Notes: generated by a model not told the origin, from the sequence alone. A DNA stretch of 47,906 nucleotides from Candidatus Poribacteria bacterium (GCA_022820835.1 JAJEET010000110.1:1-47906), one strand, 5' to 3'. Shown: positions 15,470 through 23,830, counted from the first letter of the stretch. A program made the numbers and translations.

Positions 15470-16594
15470 ATGGATGCTAAAGAACTCACCAAAACGCTTA
15501 TTGCGTATAATACAGTCAGTCCGCTCAGCAACGTTGAGGTCATGGATTTTCTGACCGAAATACTTGAAGCCGCAGATTGTGAAGTCGAACGCGTTGAATA
15601 CAAGGATCCCGCAGGTGTGCTAAAGGTCAACCTCATCGGACGGAAAGGACCGGTGAACGGAGAACGTGGGTTGGCACTCCTCGGACACATAGATACTGTC
15701 CCGGCTATCGGTTGGTCAATGGACCCGTTTGAGGCACGGGTTGCTGATGGAAAGATGTACGGTAGGGGCAGCTGCGATATGAAAGGCAGCGTCGCTTGTA
15801 TGATTGAGGTGGCTTCACGTTATGCAGGGTCAAAGTTGGGAGCACCGCTCTACGTCGTGATTACGGCTGATGAAGAGGTCGGATACTTCGGCGCAACTGC
15901 CGTCGCTGAAAAATCGGAGATGTTCAAAAAACACGGGTTTCCACAATACGGGGTCGTCGGTGAACCGACGGAACTGCACGCCGTATATGCACACAAGGGG
16001 GCTGTCCGTTTTACTGTTACCGCACACGGACGCGCAGCACATAGCAGCACAGGTGAAGGCGATAACGCCAATCTCAAGTTGATTCCGTTCCTCGCAGAGA
16101 TGCGCGACATTTACCACGAATTGACGAACGATACGCGATATTTCAACGACGAATTCACGCCACCTTTCACGGATTGGAACATCACAATCAGCGATGGCGA
16201 GTGTGCCGCAAACATCACCTCACCCTTGAGTGTCTGTAGTATTAACTATCGTCCAATGCCGGGTGATGATTCGCAGGTCTGGATAGACCGCGCACGCGAA
16301 TCCGCTGAAAAGCACGGGTTGATATTTGATCTCTATATCAACGCGCCACCCGTACGCACGCCACCGGATGCAGAAATCATCGAAGCAGCACTCGAAATCA
16401 CCGGTGCAGACGCGCCTAAGACTGTTGCGTATAGCACCGATGCTGCGGTTTTCGCACAGCACATGGAGACTGTCATCATCGGACCGGGAAGTATTCTGCA
16501 GGCGCATACCGTTGATGAGTGGATGGCGTTGGATCAATTTCCGCAGGCGGTTTCAATCTTTAGCCAGTTTGTGGATCGGTTTTGCGTGGCTTAA
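15470..16594 (+). CDS. M20 family deacetylase (ArgE/DapE-like)
   Basis: The 374-residue zinc amidohydrolase has the family ligand and catalytic motifs in order: LLGHIDTVP (first His and catalytic Asp, near residue 75), YGRGSCDMKG (bridging Asp), TADEEVG (catalytic base Glu), VGEPTE, and the late AHTVDEW His. The dimerisation domain with AHGRAAHSS sits in the middle. The closest feel is acetylornithine deacetylase, but DapE or peptidase activity cannot be excluded. A near-perfect promoter ends 8 bases before ATG, so the message is probably leaderless. The 3' end overlaps the convergent moaE by 35 bases. Confidence 0.9.
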   Translation: MDAKELTKTLIAYNTVSPLSNVEVMDFLTEILEAADCEVERVEYKDPAGVLKVNLIGRKGPVNGERGLALLGHIDTVPAIGWSMDPFEARVADGKMYGRGSCDMKGSVACMIEVASRYAGSKLGAPLYVVITADEEVGYFGATAVAEKSEMFKKHGFPQYGVVGEPTELHAVYAHKGAVRFTVTAHGRAAHSSTGEGDNANLKLIPFLAEMRDIYHELTNDTRYFNDEFTPPFTDWNITISDGECAANITSPLSVCSINYRPMPGDDSQVWIDRARESAEKHGLIFDLYINAPPVRTPPDAEIIEAALEITGADAPKTVAYSTDAAVFAQHMETVIIGPGSILQAHTVDEWMALDQFPQAVSIFSQFVDRFCVA

Positions 16595-17021
16595 GGGAAT
16601 CAAAATAGACGGCATCCGGTTTCACCCATTCCGCTTCGCCGTCTGCCCATATTTCACGCTTCCAGATCGGAACAATCTGCTTGAGTCGGTCCATCGCGTA
16701 TTTACACGCTTCAAAACCGTCCTTGCGATGCGGCGATGCGACAGCAACCGCGACGCTTACCTCACCGATCTCTAATTTCCCGACACGGTGGACCATCGCA
16801 ACGCGACTAATTCCCCATTTATCCGAGACTTCCTGTGCAATTTCTGCCATTTTCTTCTCCGCCATCGGTGGATACGCCTCATATTCGAGACATTTGACGG
16901 GTCTTCCATCGGTATTATCACGGACAGTACCGAGGAACAGTACCACTGCACCGGCATCCGGTCCTTCCACGGCTTCCCGCACCGTCTCGCCTGTAATAAC
17001 CTCCGTCGTGATTTTAAACAT
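16560..17021 (-). CDS. moaE: Molybdopterin synthase catalytic subunit MoaE
   Basis: MoaE transfers sulfur from the MoaD thiocarboxylate to cyclic pyranopterin monophosphate, forming molybdopterin. The 153-residue product shows AGAVVLFLGTVRD near residue 23, CLEYEAYPPMAEKKM, the HRVGKLEIGEVSVAVAVASPHR segment, and the catalytic lysines in KQIVPIWKRE. Its ATG overlaps moaD by 8 bases, and its ribosome site (GGGAGGG) lies inside the moaD codons for the terminal glycines. It overlaps the 3' end of the M20 gene tail to tail. The likely consumer of the cofactor is the oxidoreductase at 24558. Confidence 0.95.
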   Translation of the reverse strand: MFKITTEVITGETVREAVEGPDAGAVVLFLGTVRDNTDGRPVKCLEYEAYPPMAEKKMAEIAQEVSDKWGISRVAMVHRVGKLEIGEVSVAVAVASPHRKDGFEACKYAMDRLKQIVPIWKREIWADGEAEWVKPDAVYFDSLKPRKTDPQTG

Positions 17022-17268
17022 CGCACCCTCCCGTTACCGGCGGAATCAGAGCCACCTCGTCCCCTTCCGCAAGTTCGGTGTTTTCCGTAGCGTATTCCCA
17101 ATTGACAGACATCTGCATCACTTCATAAAACTCAGCGATCTCAGGCCACTCTTCCTCAAGTTTCTGTAAGATCGTTTTCACGGTGGCACCATCAGGGAGC
17201 TCCATCTCTTCTTCAGACCTATCTAACATCTCGTGACATACGGCAAAATATTTGACTGTGACGTTCAT
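17014..17268 (-). CDS. moaD: MoaD sulfur carrier with residues beyond the Gly-Gly
   Basis: MoaD is the ubiquitin-fold sulfur carrier of molybdopterin synthase. The 84-residue product has the usual beta-grasp pattern and the C-terminal LIPPVTGG. Active MoaD must end in Gly-Gly, whose carboxylate is adenylated and thiolated. Here the frame continues Cys-Asp-Val before TAA. The extension arises where the gene overlaps the moaE start. Either a protease trims it, as is known for some sulfur carriers with residues after GG, or the carrier is altered. The start is supported by AAGGGA upstream of ATG 17268. Confidence 0.9.
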   Translation of the reverse strand: MNVTVKYFAVCHEMLDRSEEEMELPDGATVKTILQKLEEEWPEIAEFYEVMQMSVNWEYATENTELAEGDEVALIPPVTGGCDV

Positions 17269-17302
17269 AACGATTCCCTTTCAACAAAATTTTAACTGTT
17301 TA

Positions 17303-17350
17303 GGACTTATGCAGCCCCCACTGCAGTCGGGGTTTGAAACCGCGACTGCC
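17303..17350. repeat. Intergenic repeat with GGGGTTTGAAACCGCGACTG
   Basis: It resembles the stretch at 5728-5790. It lies in the gap between moaD and the lipoprotein gene. A decayed CTGAAAACTGAAAACCGACAAC copy follows at 17419-17452. Confidence 0.35.
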
Positions 17351-17464
17351 ATAGATGTGTCATTAATTGTAAGTTTACTATAAACTGCACCAAAAAGTAT
17401 AACACAAAACCTGTTATTCTGAAAACTGAAAACCGACAACCGAGCACTAAAAACGAAAATTAAG

Positions 17465-17493
17465 TTGCCTTTTATTAACGATTTTGATACAAT
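17465..17493 (+). promoter_or_regulatory. Predicted sigma-70 type promoter
   Basis: TTGCCT (17465-17470) and TACAAT (17488-17493) are spaced by 17 bases, about 58 bases upstream of the lipoprotein gene, with a strong GCAGGAGG site (17539-17546) before its ATG. Confidence 0.5.
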
Positions 17494-17551
17494 AAGGGAA
17501 GTTGTGTCAATGTGAGTCAGCTATTTTGGAGATAACGCAGGAGGTAAAATT

Positions 17552-18163
17552 ATGAGACCGAAAGCGATTTGTTATCTAATCATCATGCTGCTCATCACAG
17601 GGATGATTGCCTGTGGGGCAGACGATGACGACTCCGAACCGACCGAGACAGATACTTCAACCCCTACATCTTCAGAACCCGCGGAGCCGATAGTAACTGC
17701 TGGAAGGAACGTCGACTTTGCCGTTGAAGAACAGGCCATTCGAGAACTCTATGAAAGATACGTAACCGCACACGGCGATCAAGAGACTGAGATACTTGCC
17801 GACGTTTGGCTCAAAAGCGAATCAGATGATGTTTTTACCGCATGGACCTTCTGGGCTGGCACTTTTGAAAGGAACAACGGATGGAAGGCGGTAACAGCAG
17901 CGTGGGACGGAATCTTTCGACTCCATCGGGGAGTAATGACAACTGGCATCACCTACATCGCTATTGACCGCAAAGGCAAAGCAGCCGTCTTACGGGCCAC
18001 ATACAAGTGGGACGGTCTGCAAGGCGATCTGATTTCTGCACTCGAAAAGGATGAAAGTGACTGGAAAATACGCGCGATTGACTACACCGGAGGGAAGAAC
18101 GGAAAGCAGGTCAAAGACCTCATAGAACCCGCGCATACCTTCGGAGAGATTCCCGAAGACTAA
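17552..18163 (+). CDS. Predicted lipoprotein with NTF2/SnoaL-like domain
   Basis: The 203-residue product begins with a hydrophobic signal and a lipobox ending ITGMIAC near residue 21, so it is probably lipidated and cleaved by LspA. A Thr/Ser/Glu/Asp-rich linker follows (about 23-52), then a domain with AIRELYERYVTAHGDQETEILADVW and repeated aromatic strands, the pattern of the DUF4440/SnoaL-like NTF2 fold. No catalytic residues can be assigned. It has its own promoter and a strong ribosome site. The fold assignment is tentative. Confidence 0.8.
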   Translation: MRPKAICYLIIMLLITGMIACGADDDDSEPTETDTSTPTSSEPAEPIVTAGRNVDFAVEEQAIRELYERYVTAHGDQETEILADVWLKSESDDVFTAWTFWAGTFERNNGWKAVTAAWDGIFRLHRGVMTTGITYIAIDRKGKAAVLRATYKWDGLQGDLISALEKDESDWKIRAIDYTGGKNGKQVKDLIEPAHTFGEIPED

Positions 18164-18166
18164 GAT

Positions 18167-18229
18167 TAACAGCAAGTTTTCGCTTGCAAGCTTCGCGCAT
18201 CTAACAGCAAGTTTTCGCTTGCAAGCTTC
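18167..18229. repeat. Two 28-bp direct repeats with hairpins before folB
   Basis: Identical 28-base units lie at 18167-18194 and 18202-18229. Each contains GCAAG-TTTTCG-CTTGC. They end 7 bases before the folB start, which has no clear ribosome site, so they may influence folB translation or end the upstream message. Confidence 0.7.
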
Positions 18230-18235
18230 ACGAAA

Positions 18236-18589
18236 ATGGACAAAATCATTCTCAAAGGCATCCGATTCCACGGCCACCACGGTGTCCCGAAAGAAGAGCG
18301 ACACGTCGGTGGCCATTATGAAGTTGATGCAACTTTGCACCGTCCGCTCATCAACCCGGGTAATACGGATGCACTCACAGACACCGTCGATTACGCCGAA
18401 GTCGTTTCACGCATCGTTGAGATCGGTACACAGCAGTCGTTCCAACTCATTGAGGCACTCGCCGAAAAAATGGCTTCGACAATTTTAGAACAATTCGCAG
18501 TCGATGCGGTGCATCTCATCGTCAAGAAACTGCGACCACCGATAGAACAACCTATTGACTATTTCGCCGTTGAAATTTTTCGTAAGTAA
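18236..18589 (+). CDS. folB: Dihydroneopterin aldolase
   Basis: FolB converts dihydroneopterin to hydroxymethyl-dihydropterin and glycolaldehyde in folate synthesis. The 117-residue product carries FHGHHGVPKEER near residue 11, the TDTVDYAEVV segment, the catalytic Glu in QLIEALAEKMA, and the conserved Lys in VKKLRPPIEQ. Length is normal. No good ribosome site is visible; the start lies immediately after the two direct repeats. Its TAA overlaps the next ATG by one base. Confidence 0.94.
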   Translation: MDKIILKGIRFHGHHGVPKEERHVGGHYEVDATLHRPLINPGNTDALTDTVDYAEVVSRIVEIGTQQSFQLIEALAEKMASTILEQFAVDAVHLIVKKLRPPIEQPIDYFAVEIFRK

Positions 18590-19782
18590 TGTATAGATTC
18601 TGCACCCTCATCTATCTCCTTTTAGTAACAACCGTCATCGCAGAAGCCGGTGGCAAGAAAGAGGTACTGTTCGCCGACCTAACACCAGGCCTCCACATCT
18701 ACCGTTATCACTGGGATGTCGAAACATGTGTGCTTTATGTCGCCGAGATGTCGCGCAGTGAACCGACGCTCCACTTTGAGGTCGCACTTGCAAACGCACA
18801 AGTTTTAGGAAAGGAGAGCGTCCGTTCTATGGCAAATCGCCGTAACCAACGCGGTGACCGACGCGTCATCGTCGCTGTTAATGGCGGGTTCGGCGTTCTC
18901 GGAGATATGCGAGGCTACGGCGGCGTGTTAGAAAACTTACATATCCAAGACGGAGAACTCATCACGCAACCGACCGACACCGAGGCATGCTTCGGCGTAA
19001 CCGAGTCCGGCGAGTTTTTGAGTTCGCCTGTCCAAATGGAAGCGAGCATCCACATCGGTGCGCAGACACTGCAACTCGGATGCGTCAATCAGCGTCGTCT
19101 TGATGGGTGTCAAGTAACGCTTTATACCCCGCGACTCGGCGAATCGACACGCACCAACCGTCGTCGCGGTAAAGAGGTCATAATCAGTGGCATCTCACTC
19201 CCATTGACACCTCACTACGAACACCCCTACCGTGTAGAAAATGTCCTGAGCGACGGAAATAGCATCATTCCAAGAGACGGTGCAATCCTCTGGTTTAACG
19301 CACGTCTGAGAGACCCGGCGATTTCCGCGTTCAGCACTGGCGCGAGCGGCACGCTCACACTCTCCTTATCACCACCCGAATGGAACAAGGTTCAACACGC
19401 CATCGGTGGACGCCTCCGACTCCTCAAAAATGGGCAGATTAATCAGACAATCACGGAGATGCACAACGCCGAAAAGCGTCACACCCCGGGTAAACGGGCA
19501 CCTGTGCTCAATCTAAGTCATGAACCCCGAACAGCGCTCGGTTACAACGCTGATAAACTCTTTCTTGTCGTCGCAGACGGACGACAACCGCAATATAGCA
19601 CCGGTCTAACGCTCTATGAACTCGCCAGTATTCTCATAGACCTCGGCGCAACGGAAGCCATTAATCTCGACGGCGGCTCCTCCAGCACCTTCGTCGTCAA
19701 CGACACCGTCGTCAATAAACCCTCCGGACAACAGGAACGAGATGTCCTAAACGCCGTCTTTATCACAGTAGATATACCGTAG
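18589..19782 (+). CDS. Secreted phosphodiester glycosidase-family protein
   Basis: The 397-residue product has a signal peptide (about residues 1-20, ending VIAEAGG) and a NAGPA-type domain (PF09992). The diagnostic pieces are VAVNGGFGVLGD near residue 101, RTALGYNADKLFLVVADGRQ near 319, and the glycine-rich EAINLDGGSSSTFVVND near 360. The family includes the mammalian enzyme that uncovers mannose-6-phosphate and bacterial proteins acting on envelope or exopolysaccharide phosphodiesters. The exact substrate is unknown. It overlaps folB by one base and so may be co-transcribed. Confidence 0.88.
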   Translation: MYRFCTLIYLLLVTTVIAEAGGKKEVLFADLTPGLHIYRYHWDVETCVLYVAEMSRSEPTLHFEVALANAQVLGKESVRSMANRRNQRGDRRVIVAVNGGFGVLGDMRGYGGVLENLHIQDGELITQPTDTEACFGVTESGEFLSSPVQMEASIHIGAQTLQLGCVNQRRLDGCQVTLYTPRLGESTRTNRRRGKEVIISGISLPLTPHYEHPYRVENVLSDGNSIIPRDGAILWFNARLRDPAISAFSTGASGTLTLSLSPPEWNKVQHAIGGRLRLLKNGQINQTITEMHNAEKRHTPGKRAPVLNLSHEPRTALGYNADKLFLVVADGRQPQYSTGLTLYELASILIDLGATEAINLDGGSSSTFVVNDTVVNKPSGQQERDVLNAVFITVDIP

Positions 19783-19833
19783 GAGCGAACTCCGGTCGCG
19801 CTATCTTCTGTAAGAGCGAACTTCGGTCGCGAC
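19782..19833. repeat. Two adjacent GAGCGAACT-CGGTCGC palindromic repeats
   Basis: GTAGGAGCGAACTCCGGTCGCG and GTAAGAGCGAACTTCGGTCGCG lie back to back in the gap before the next gene. The inner hairpin is GCGA..TCGC. They belong with the repeats at 32283, 33481, 33577 and 41550. Confidence 0.6.
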
Positions 19834-19854
19834 CAACAATAATGGAGGCATATT

Positions 19855-20913
19855 TTGAAGATTTATTCTGGAGTCGTTTTTAGGTCTCTAATATCTCTAT
19901 CACTGCTATTTTGCTATATTTCATCCGCTGATGCAGCAGACATACCAGCACTCGTGGCGGCAACCCCGCTCTCGCAAACCGCAATTCAATTGCAATTTGA
20001 CGGAGAACTACAAGCAGAGACAGCCGAAGACCTCAATAATTACCAAATCGCACCAGACGTTCAAATCGAATACGCGCTATTGGATCAACGACCCAACCGC
20101 GTTCTATTGATTACTACGCCATTAGAGATAGAGAAAACCTACCGTCTCACGCTTCCAAATTTACAAACCGGAATCGTGATTACACTCCCACTCATAAACG
20201 AGATAACCTTCGGTGCAGGCGATGCCGTCACTTTCTCTGGCAGTTCCCAGGATACCACACTGTTGGTAAACAAAGACAGAAAGACCCGAAACAACAATGC
20301 CGGTGCCGAACCGACGCTTTTATGTGATCCGGCAGGGAGTGTCTTCTTCGTCGCCTTTGATCTGTTTGACGCTTTTGAGGATATGGGAATCCGTGAACCG
20401 GCGCAAGTCTTAGACGCGACGATAAGCCTACACGTTCAGCAGTGTGAAACCGACACTGCGCAGACCGTCCTCTACCGGCGTGTCCTGCTCCCGTGGAAAG
20501 AAGGTAGAGGCACATCAACGCGTGCTGAAGATAACGAACTCACATACAACAGCGCGTTGCATCGCGAACTCCCGTGGAATAGACCCCCAGCACAAGCCAT
20601 GCTGTCAGGCATAGACGGCGACAACGAGAGTGACTATAACGGTTCCGAAGATGTCGCCCACCGCATTGACGGCACAAACGAAATCCAGGGTGTGAGCAAA
20701 CGTTATGAATTCAAAAGCGAACGCCTCACCGATGCCGTCCGTTTCTGGGTCGCAAACCCCGACTACAACTACGGCTATCTCTTCGCCTTACAAGACGGTA
20801 GTGTCCCCATCGTATTCTCTTCAAAAGAAGCAACCGACGAAAACCTCCGACCACTCCTAACAATCCGCTATCGGACAGTAGATCAAAAGGAAACACCAGA
20901 AAACAGTAAATAA
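19855..20913 (+). CDS. Secreted protein with Ig-like and DNRLRE-like regions
   Basis: The 352-residue product starts at TTG 19855 with GGAGG at 19845-19849 as ribosome site. A signal peptide (about 1-27, ending SSADAA) is followed by an Ig-like segment (about 30-115: TPLSQTAIQLQFDGELQAE and similar). A beta-rich domain (about 120-345) then carries a jelly-roll-like pattern with ATISLHVQQCE, LPWKEGRG and a closing RPLLTIRYRTV, resembling DNRLRE/disaggregatase-related cell-surface domains. Assignment is by pattern only. It is probably exported and binds carbohydrate or other surface material. Confidence 0.7.
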   Translation: MKIYSGVVFRSLISLSLLFCYISSADAADIPALVAATPLSQTAIQLQFDGELQAETAEDLNNYQIAPDVQIEYALLDQRPNRVLLITTPLEIEKTYRLTLPNLQTGIVITLPLINEITFGAGDAVTFSGSSQDTTLLVNKDRKTRNNNAGAEPTLLCDPAGSVFFVAFDLFDAFEDMGIREPAQVLDATISLHVQQCETDTAQTVLYRRVLLPWKEGRGTSTRAEDNELTYNSALHRELPWNRPPAQAMLSGIDGDNESDYNGSEDVAHRIDGTNEIQGVSKRYEFKSERLTDAVRFWVANPDYNYGYLFALQDGSVPIVFSSKEATDENLRPLLTIRYRTVDQKETPENSK

Positions 20914-20922
20914 GGCAATTAT

Positions 20923-21225
20923 ATGAACGAATTTAATAAACAAAGGTATTATGTCGTACTAACTTCGTATTCAGGGGATAAAGGTGCAGATGTCATTGCT
21001 CGTCAGCGTCGGAATGATACTGGTGGACTTCTGATACAGGCTAAGCATCGACGACAAGCAGGGGGTAAAGCAGACAAGCATGCCGTGGACGAGATTTTAG
21101 CAGCAAAATCGTATTATGAAAAAGAATATGGAACAACTTTCCAATTTTCTGCTCCGATACGTCCTGCTGTGACGTTGGTATTTGTATTTTTTAGCCACGC
21201 GGTAATAGCATCAATTGCTGCATAA
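20923..21225 (+). pseudogene. Truncated Mrr-like restriction endonuclease fragment
   Basis: Residues about 16-75 carry the Mrr_cat core: SGDKGADVIARQ (catalytic Asp), LLIQAKHRR (the QxK), then AVDEILAAKSYYEKEYG. Full proteins have an N-terminal DNA-binding region and a longer C-terminal half; here the frame starts directly at the core and ends in an unrelated hydrophobic tail (about 80-100). It is therefore probably a gene remnant, perhaps frameshifted after residue 75. A short functional nuclease is less likely. It lies 10 bases after the preceding gene. Confidence 0.65.
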
Positions 21226-21391
21226 TGTGAACCCGTTTCGCAGAGAAAAATATTGACTTCTCTAAAAATATATGATAAACTTCTTGTCAGAAGGAAAGAG
21301 TGCTTTTGAAATTGAGGGTAGCCTAGGAAATTTGCTTTGATATCTTAATATCACTTGGGGCGGAATAATCTTATAACAAACCGAGGGACAC

Positions 21392-21745
21392 ATGAGTACT
21401 ACAAACCGACAGAATCGATTAGACACGCTAAAAATCCGTGAGACAGAAGGAACCCTGACACAAAAGGAACGCACAGAACTGGATGCTATCTTTGCAGAAT
21501 TGGATGCAGAGGAAACCGTAGCATTAAAACCAGCAATGGAAAAGCATCAAGCGTTCATTGATAGTTTGCTTGCGGAAGAGACGGAACTTGAGACAACTAT
21601 CGCACAGTTACAAACTATTGTCACTGCTCAGACACAGCTCGTGGAGGATGCCCGCGCATACCTAATGCAACTTCGCGCAAAACACGCTATCCTCGCAAAT
21701 AAATATCACGCGATCACTGGAGAAGAACTCGCCAGTGGACGTTGA
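21392..21745 (+). CDS. Small coiled-coil protein of unknown function
   Basis: The 117-residue product is charged and almost wholly helical: an N-terminal part with RETEGTLTQKERTELDAIFAEL and a coiled coil at about 50-105 with regular hydrophobic spacing. There is no signal peptide. GAGGGA precedes ATG. Not recognised. It converges on waaA, leaving a 56-base gap with no obvious terminator. Confidence 0.6.
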   Translation: MSTTNRQNRLDTLKIRETEGTLTQKERTELDAIFAELDAEETVALKPAMEKHQAFIDSLLAEETELETTIAQLQTIVTAQTQLVEDARAYLMQLRAKHAILANKYHAITGEELASGR

Positions 21746-21801
21746 AATTGAAAACTACCTAATCACGGAAATCACACAAATCAAATAAATCACAGTTCAT
21801 T

Positions 21802-23088
21802 TCACACATACCTCCGAAGATGCACCAACGTCCGCTCCACCGCACCCAGATTCTCCTCAATCAATCGTTTCCCGATGGTGCCCGCTGTCGTCCGGGCATC
21901 CGCATCATCTAACCACATCGTGATAGCGTCTGCCAATTCTTGCGCAGTCCGAACCAATTTCGCACCAGCTTGATCTACGAGTAGAGATGCCTCGTGCGCA
22001 TTCTGGATCGTCGGACCAAAAATCACAGGTTTCGCCATCGCAGCCGGTTCCATCACATTGTGAACACTTCCACGGAAACTCCCACCGACAAACGCAATAT
22101 CTGCCAACCGATACAACTTCGCAAGAAGTCCTACCGTATCAACGATAAGCACATCGACCGCTGACAAATCCACTTCAGACCTGAGGTCAGAAAAACAGAG
22201 ATGCGCCAATCGCTCGCGCATTAGATGCCCACGAATCTCCTTTATCCGTTCAGGTGTCGGTTCATGCGGAACCAGGATTAGATGCGGACGATTATCTGGT
22301 CTGCTCTCCCGTAGCAGCCGATACGCAGCCAATAGTACCCTCTCGTCCTCTGTGTAGGTGCTACCAGCGATGAGAATAGGATGTTTTAGGCTGCCCTGTC
22401 CCGGAAAAAATTCTGCATCAGCTTCAACAGAGATTGCCCGTCGGTAAACCTGCTCATAGCGTGTATCCCCGGTCACAACAATTTCGTGTTCCGATGAACA
22501 GAGTTGTTGAAAACGCGCTGCATCCGCATCCGAAATCGCACAATGCACACGGATATGTCGGTGCACACTCCGAAAAAACGGTTTCGCAAAGCCGGATAAC
22601 CGTTTCGATTCGGCATGCAACGTACCAGCGACCACGATAATCGGAATCTCATGTTTTGAGGCTTTCCAGACGAGATTGGGCCAAATATCAAATTTAGAAA
22701 AAACGATCAGTGCCGGTTCAATGCGTCGTATTAAACGCTCAGCATTTCCGGGTGTGTCTAAAGGTAGGTAAACGGCAGCATCGGCATAAGGGTAAGATTT
22801 TGCGTTCGGTGCAACGGATGGTGAAAAAAAGGTTAAAACAATCCGGGTCTCTGCATAAATCGCTTCAATAAGCGGTTTCGCCTGCTCGAATTCACCAACA
22901 GAGGTGAAATGGAACCACGCCGTTTTCTCTAAGCCTCGCGCGCGCTGGAGCTGGTCAGTTAGTTCTGCAAAAACCCGTTTTCGTCCGATGATGCCTTCTT
23001 GAATCTTCGGGTTGCAGCATCCGGCACAGTGAAAACCGACGAGCATCGCTGGGACCGCGAAAGCGTTATAGGCAAGTTTCCAAAACAT
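21802..23088 (-). CDS. waaA: 3-deoxy-D-manno-octulosonic acid (Kdo) transferase
   Basis: WaaA (KdtA) adds Kdo to lipid A precursor at the inner membrane. From ATG 23088 the product has 428 residues, with a membrane-anchor N-terminus (MFWKLAYNAFAVPAMLVG), WFHFTSVGEFEQAKPLI containing the acceptor-site Glu, an IFSKFDIWPNL segment, and a C-terminal nucleotide-sugar domain with GSTYTEDE, VPHEPTPERI and FVGGSFRGSVHNVMEPAA. The frame opens at 23142, but the family N-terminus fits 23088; neither start has a strong ribosome site. Presence of waaA argues for an outer membrane with Kdo-containing LPS. Confidence 0.9.
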   Translation of the reverse strand: MFWKLAYNAFAVPAMLVGFHCAGCCNPKIQEGIIGRKRVFAELTDQLQRARGLEKTAWFHFTSVGEFEQAKPLIEAIYAETRIVLTFFSPSVAPNAKSYPYADAAVYLPLDTPGNAERLIRRIEPALIVFSKFDIWPNLVWKASKHEIPIIVVAGTLHAESKRLSGFAKPFFRSVHRHIRVHCAISDADAARFQQLCSSEHEIVVTGDTRYEQVYRRAISVEADAEFFPGQGSLKHPILIAGSTYTEDERVLLAAYRLLRESRPDNRPHLILVPHEPTPERIKEIRGHLMRERLAHLCFSDLRSEVDLSAVDVLIVDTVGLLAKLYRLADIAFVGGSFRGSVHNVMEPAAMAKPVIFGPTIQNAHEASLLVDQAGAKLVRTAQELADAITMWLDDADARTTAGTIGKRLIEENLGAVERTLVHLRRYV

Positions 23089-23183
23089 AGCGAACCGTAG
23101 GTTGGTAGGAGAATAAAAAAATGGAAGGACAGAAAGAAACATGAATCTTGAATCTTCCGACCTTCCATTTCAAGGGCAGGGAT

Positions 23184-23510
23184 TTACAGTACGTCTAAGA
23201 TTTTCTTTTTCAGTGCGTCTTTAGGCATCGCGCCGACAATCTGTCCCGCAACTTTCCCATCTTTGAACACCAGCAGTGTCGGGATACTCCGAACATTATA
23301 CTGCATCGCTGTCTGGCGATTGTCGTCAACATTGACTTTCCCAACTTTGAAGGTCTCTGTATTTTCTCCAGCAAGTTCTTCTAAGATCGGTGCAATCATT
23401 TTGCACGGACCGCACCATTCTGCCCAAAAGTCAACAACAACAGGTGTGTCTGATGTAAGCACCATTCCTTCAAACGTATCGTCGCTAATTTCAAACGTAT
23501 TCTCAGCCAT
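23184..23510 (-). CDS. trxA: Thioredoxin
   Basis: The 108-residue cytoplasmic disulfide reductase has the active site WAEWCGPCKMIAP near residue 29, the cis-proline SIPTLLVFKDG near 75, and a normal C-terminal helix. TAAGGAG precedes ATG with good spacing. It lies upstream of waaA on the same strand with a 95-base gap; co-transcription is possible. Confidence 0.97.
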   Translation of the reverse strand: MAENTFEISDDTFEGMVLTSDTPVVVDFWAEWCGPCKMIAPILEELAGENTETFKVGKVNVDDNRQTAMQYNVRSIPTLLVFKDGKVAGQIVGAMPKDALKKKILDVL

Positions 23511-23830
23511 GATAGCTCCTTACTATAGTTTAGTGTCTTGTAGGCGAGATCGCCTCTGTCAAAAATAAAATTTATTCCAAAAGTTCTTTTTAATATGATA
23601 CTCTATTTTATGAAAAATTGCCAATCAATTTTTCATTGCCCAATTAGATATTGATAAACATAGCACTCCGCTGGAGTGCAAATGATCCTGGCTCCATTCA
23701 TTTTTTTGCTTGATAAAAAATGTAAAATATGATATATTGTCGAAAATTGAGGATTAAGAAATTGTCCAATCAACGCGATGAATATCATTTTACTGATCCG
23801 AATTTACAATCGATTGTAAGGAGGCACCGC
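23511..23830. other. Divergent intergenic region between trxA and the oxidoreductase operon
   Basis: It contains the hairpin AGGCGA-GA-TCGCCT at 23543-23556 near the trxA side, the palindrome GCACTCC-GCT-GGAGTGC at about 23662-23678, a forward promoter (TTGATA 23710-23715, 17 bases, TATATT 23733-23738) and a possible reverse promoter for trxA. The open frame running to 23831 from 23729 is not taken as coding because the promoter overlaps it. Confidence 0.5.
23710..23738 (+). promoter_or_regulatory. Predicted promoter of the aldehyde oxidoreductase operon
   Basis: TTGATA (23710-23715) and TATATT (23733-23738) are 17 bases apart, about 90 bases upstream of the Tat-signal iron-sulfur gene. Confidence 0.45.

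Noticed and set aside
16681..17169. 162-codon plus-strand frame
   Set aside because: Antisense to moaE and moaD, both certain by motif.
18167..18229. Direct repeats as a CRISPR array
   Set aside because: Only two units, an 7-base spacer, and no cas genes nearby.
23729..23830. N-terminal extension of the 2Fe-2S subunit
   Set aside because: A TAAGGAGG site and Tat signal place the start at 23831, and the extension overlaps the predicted -10.
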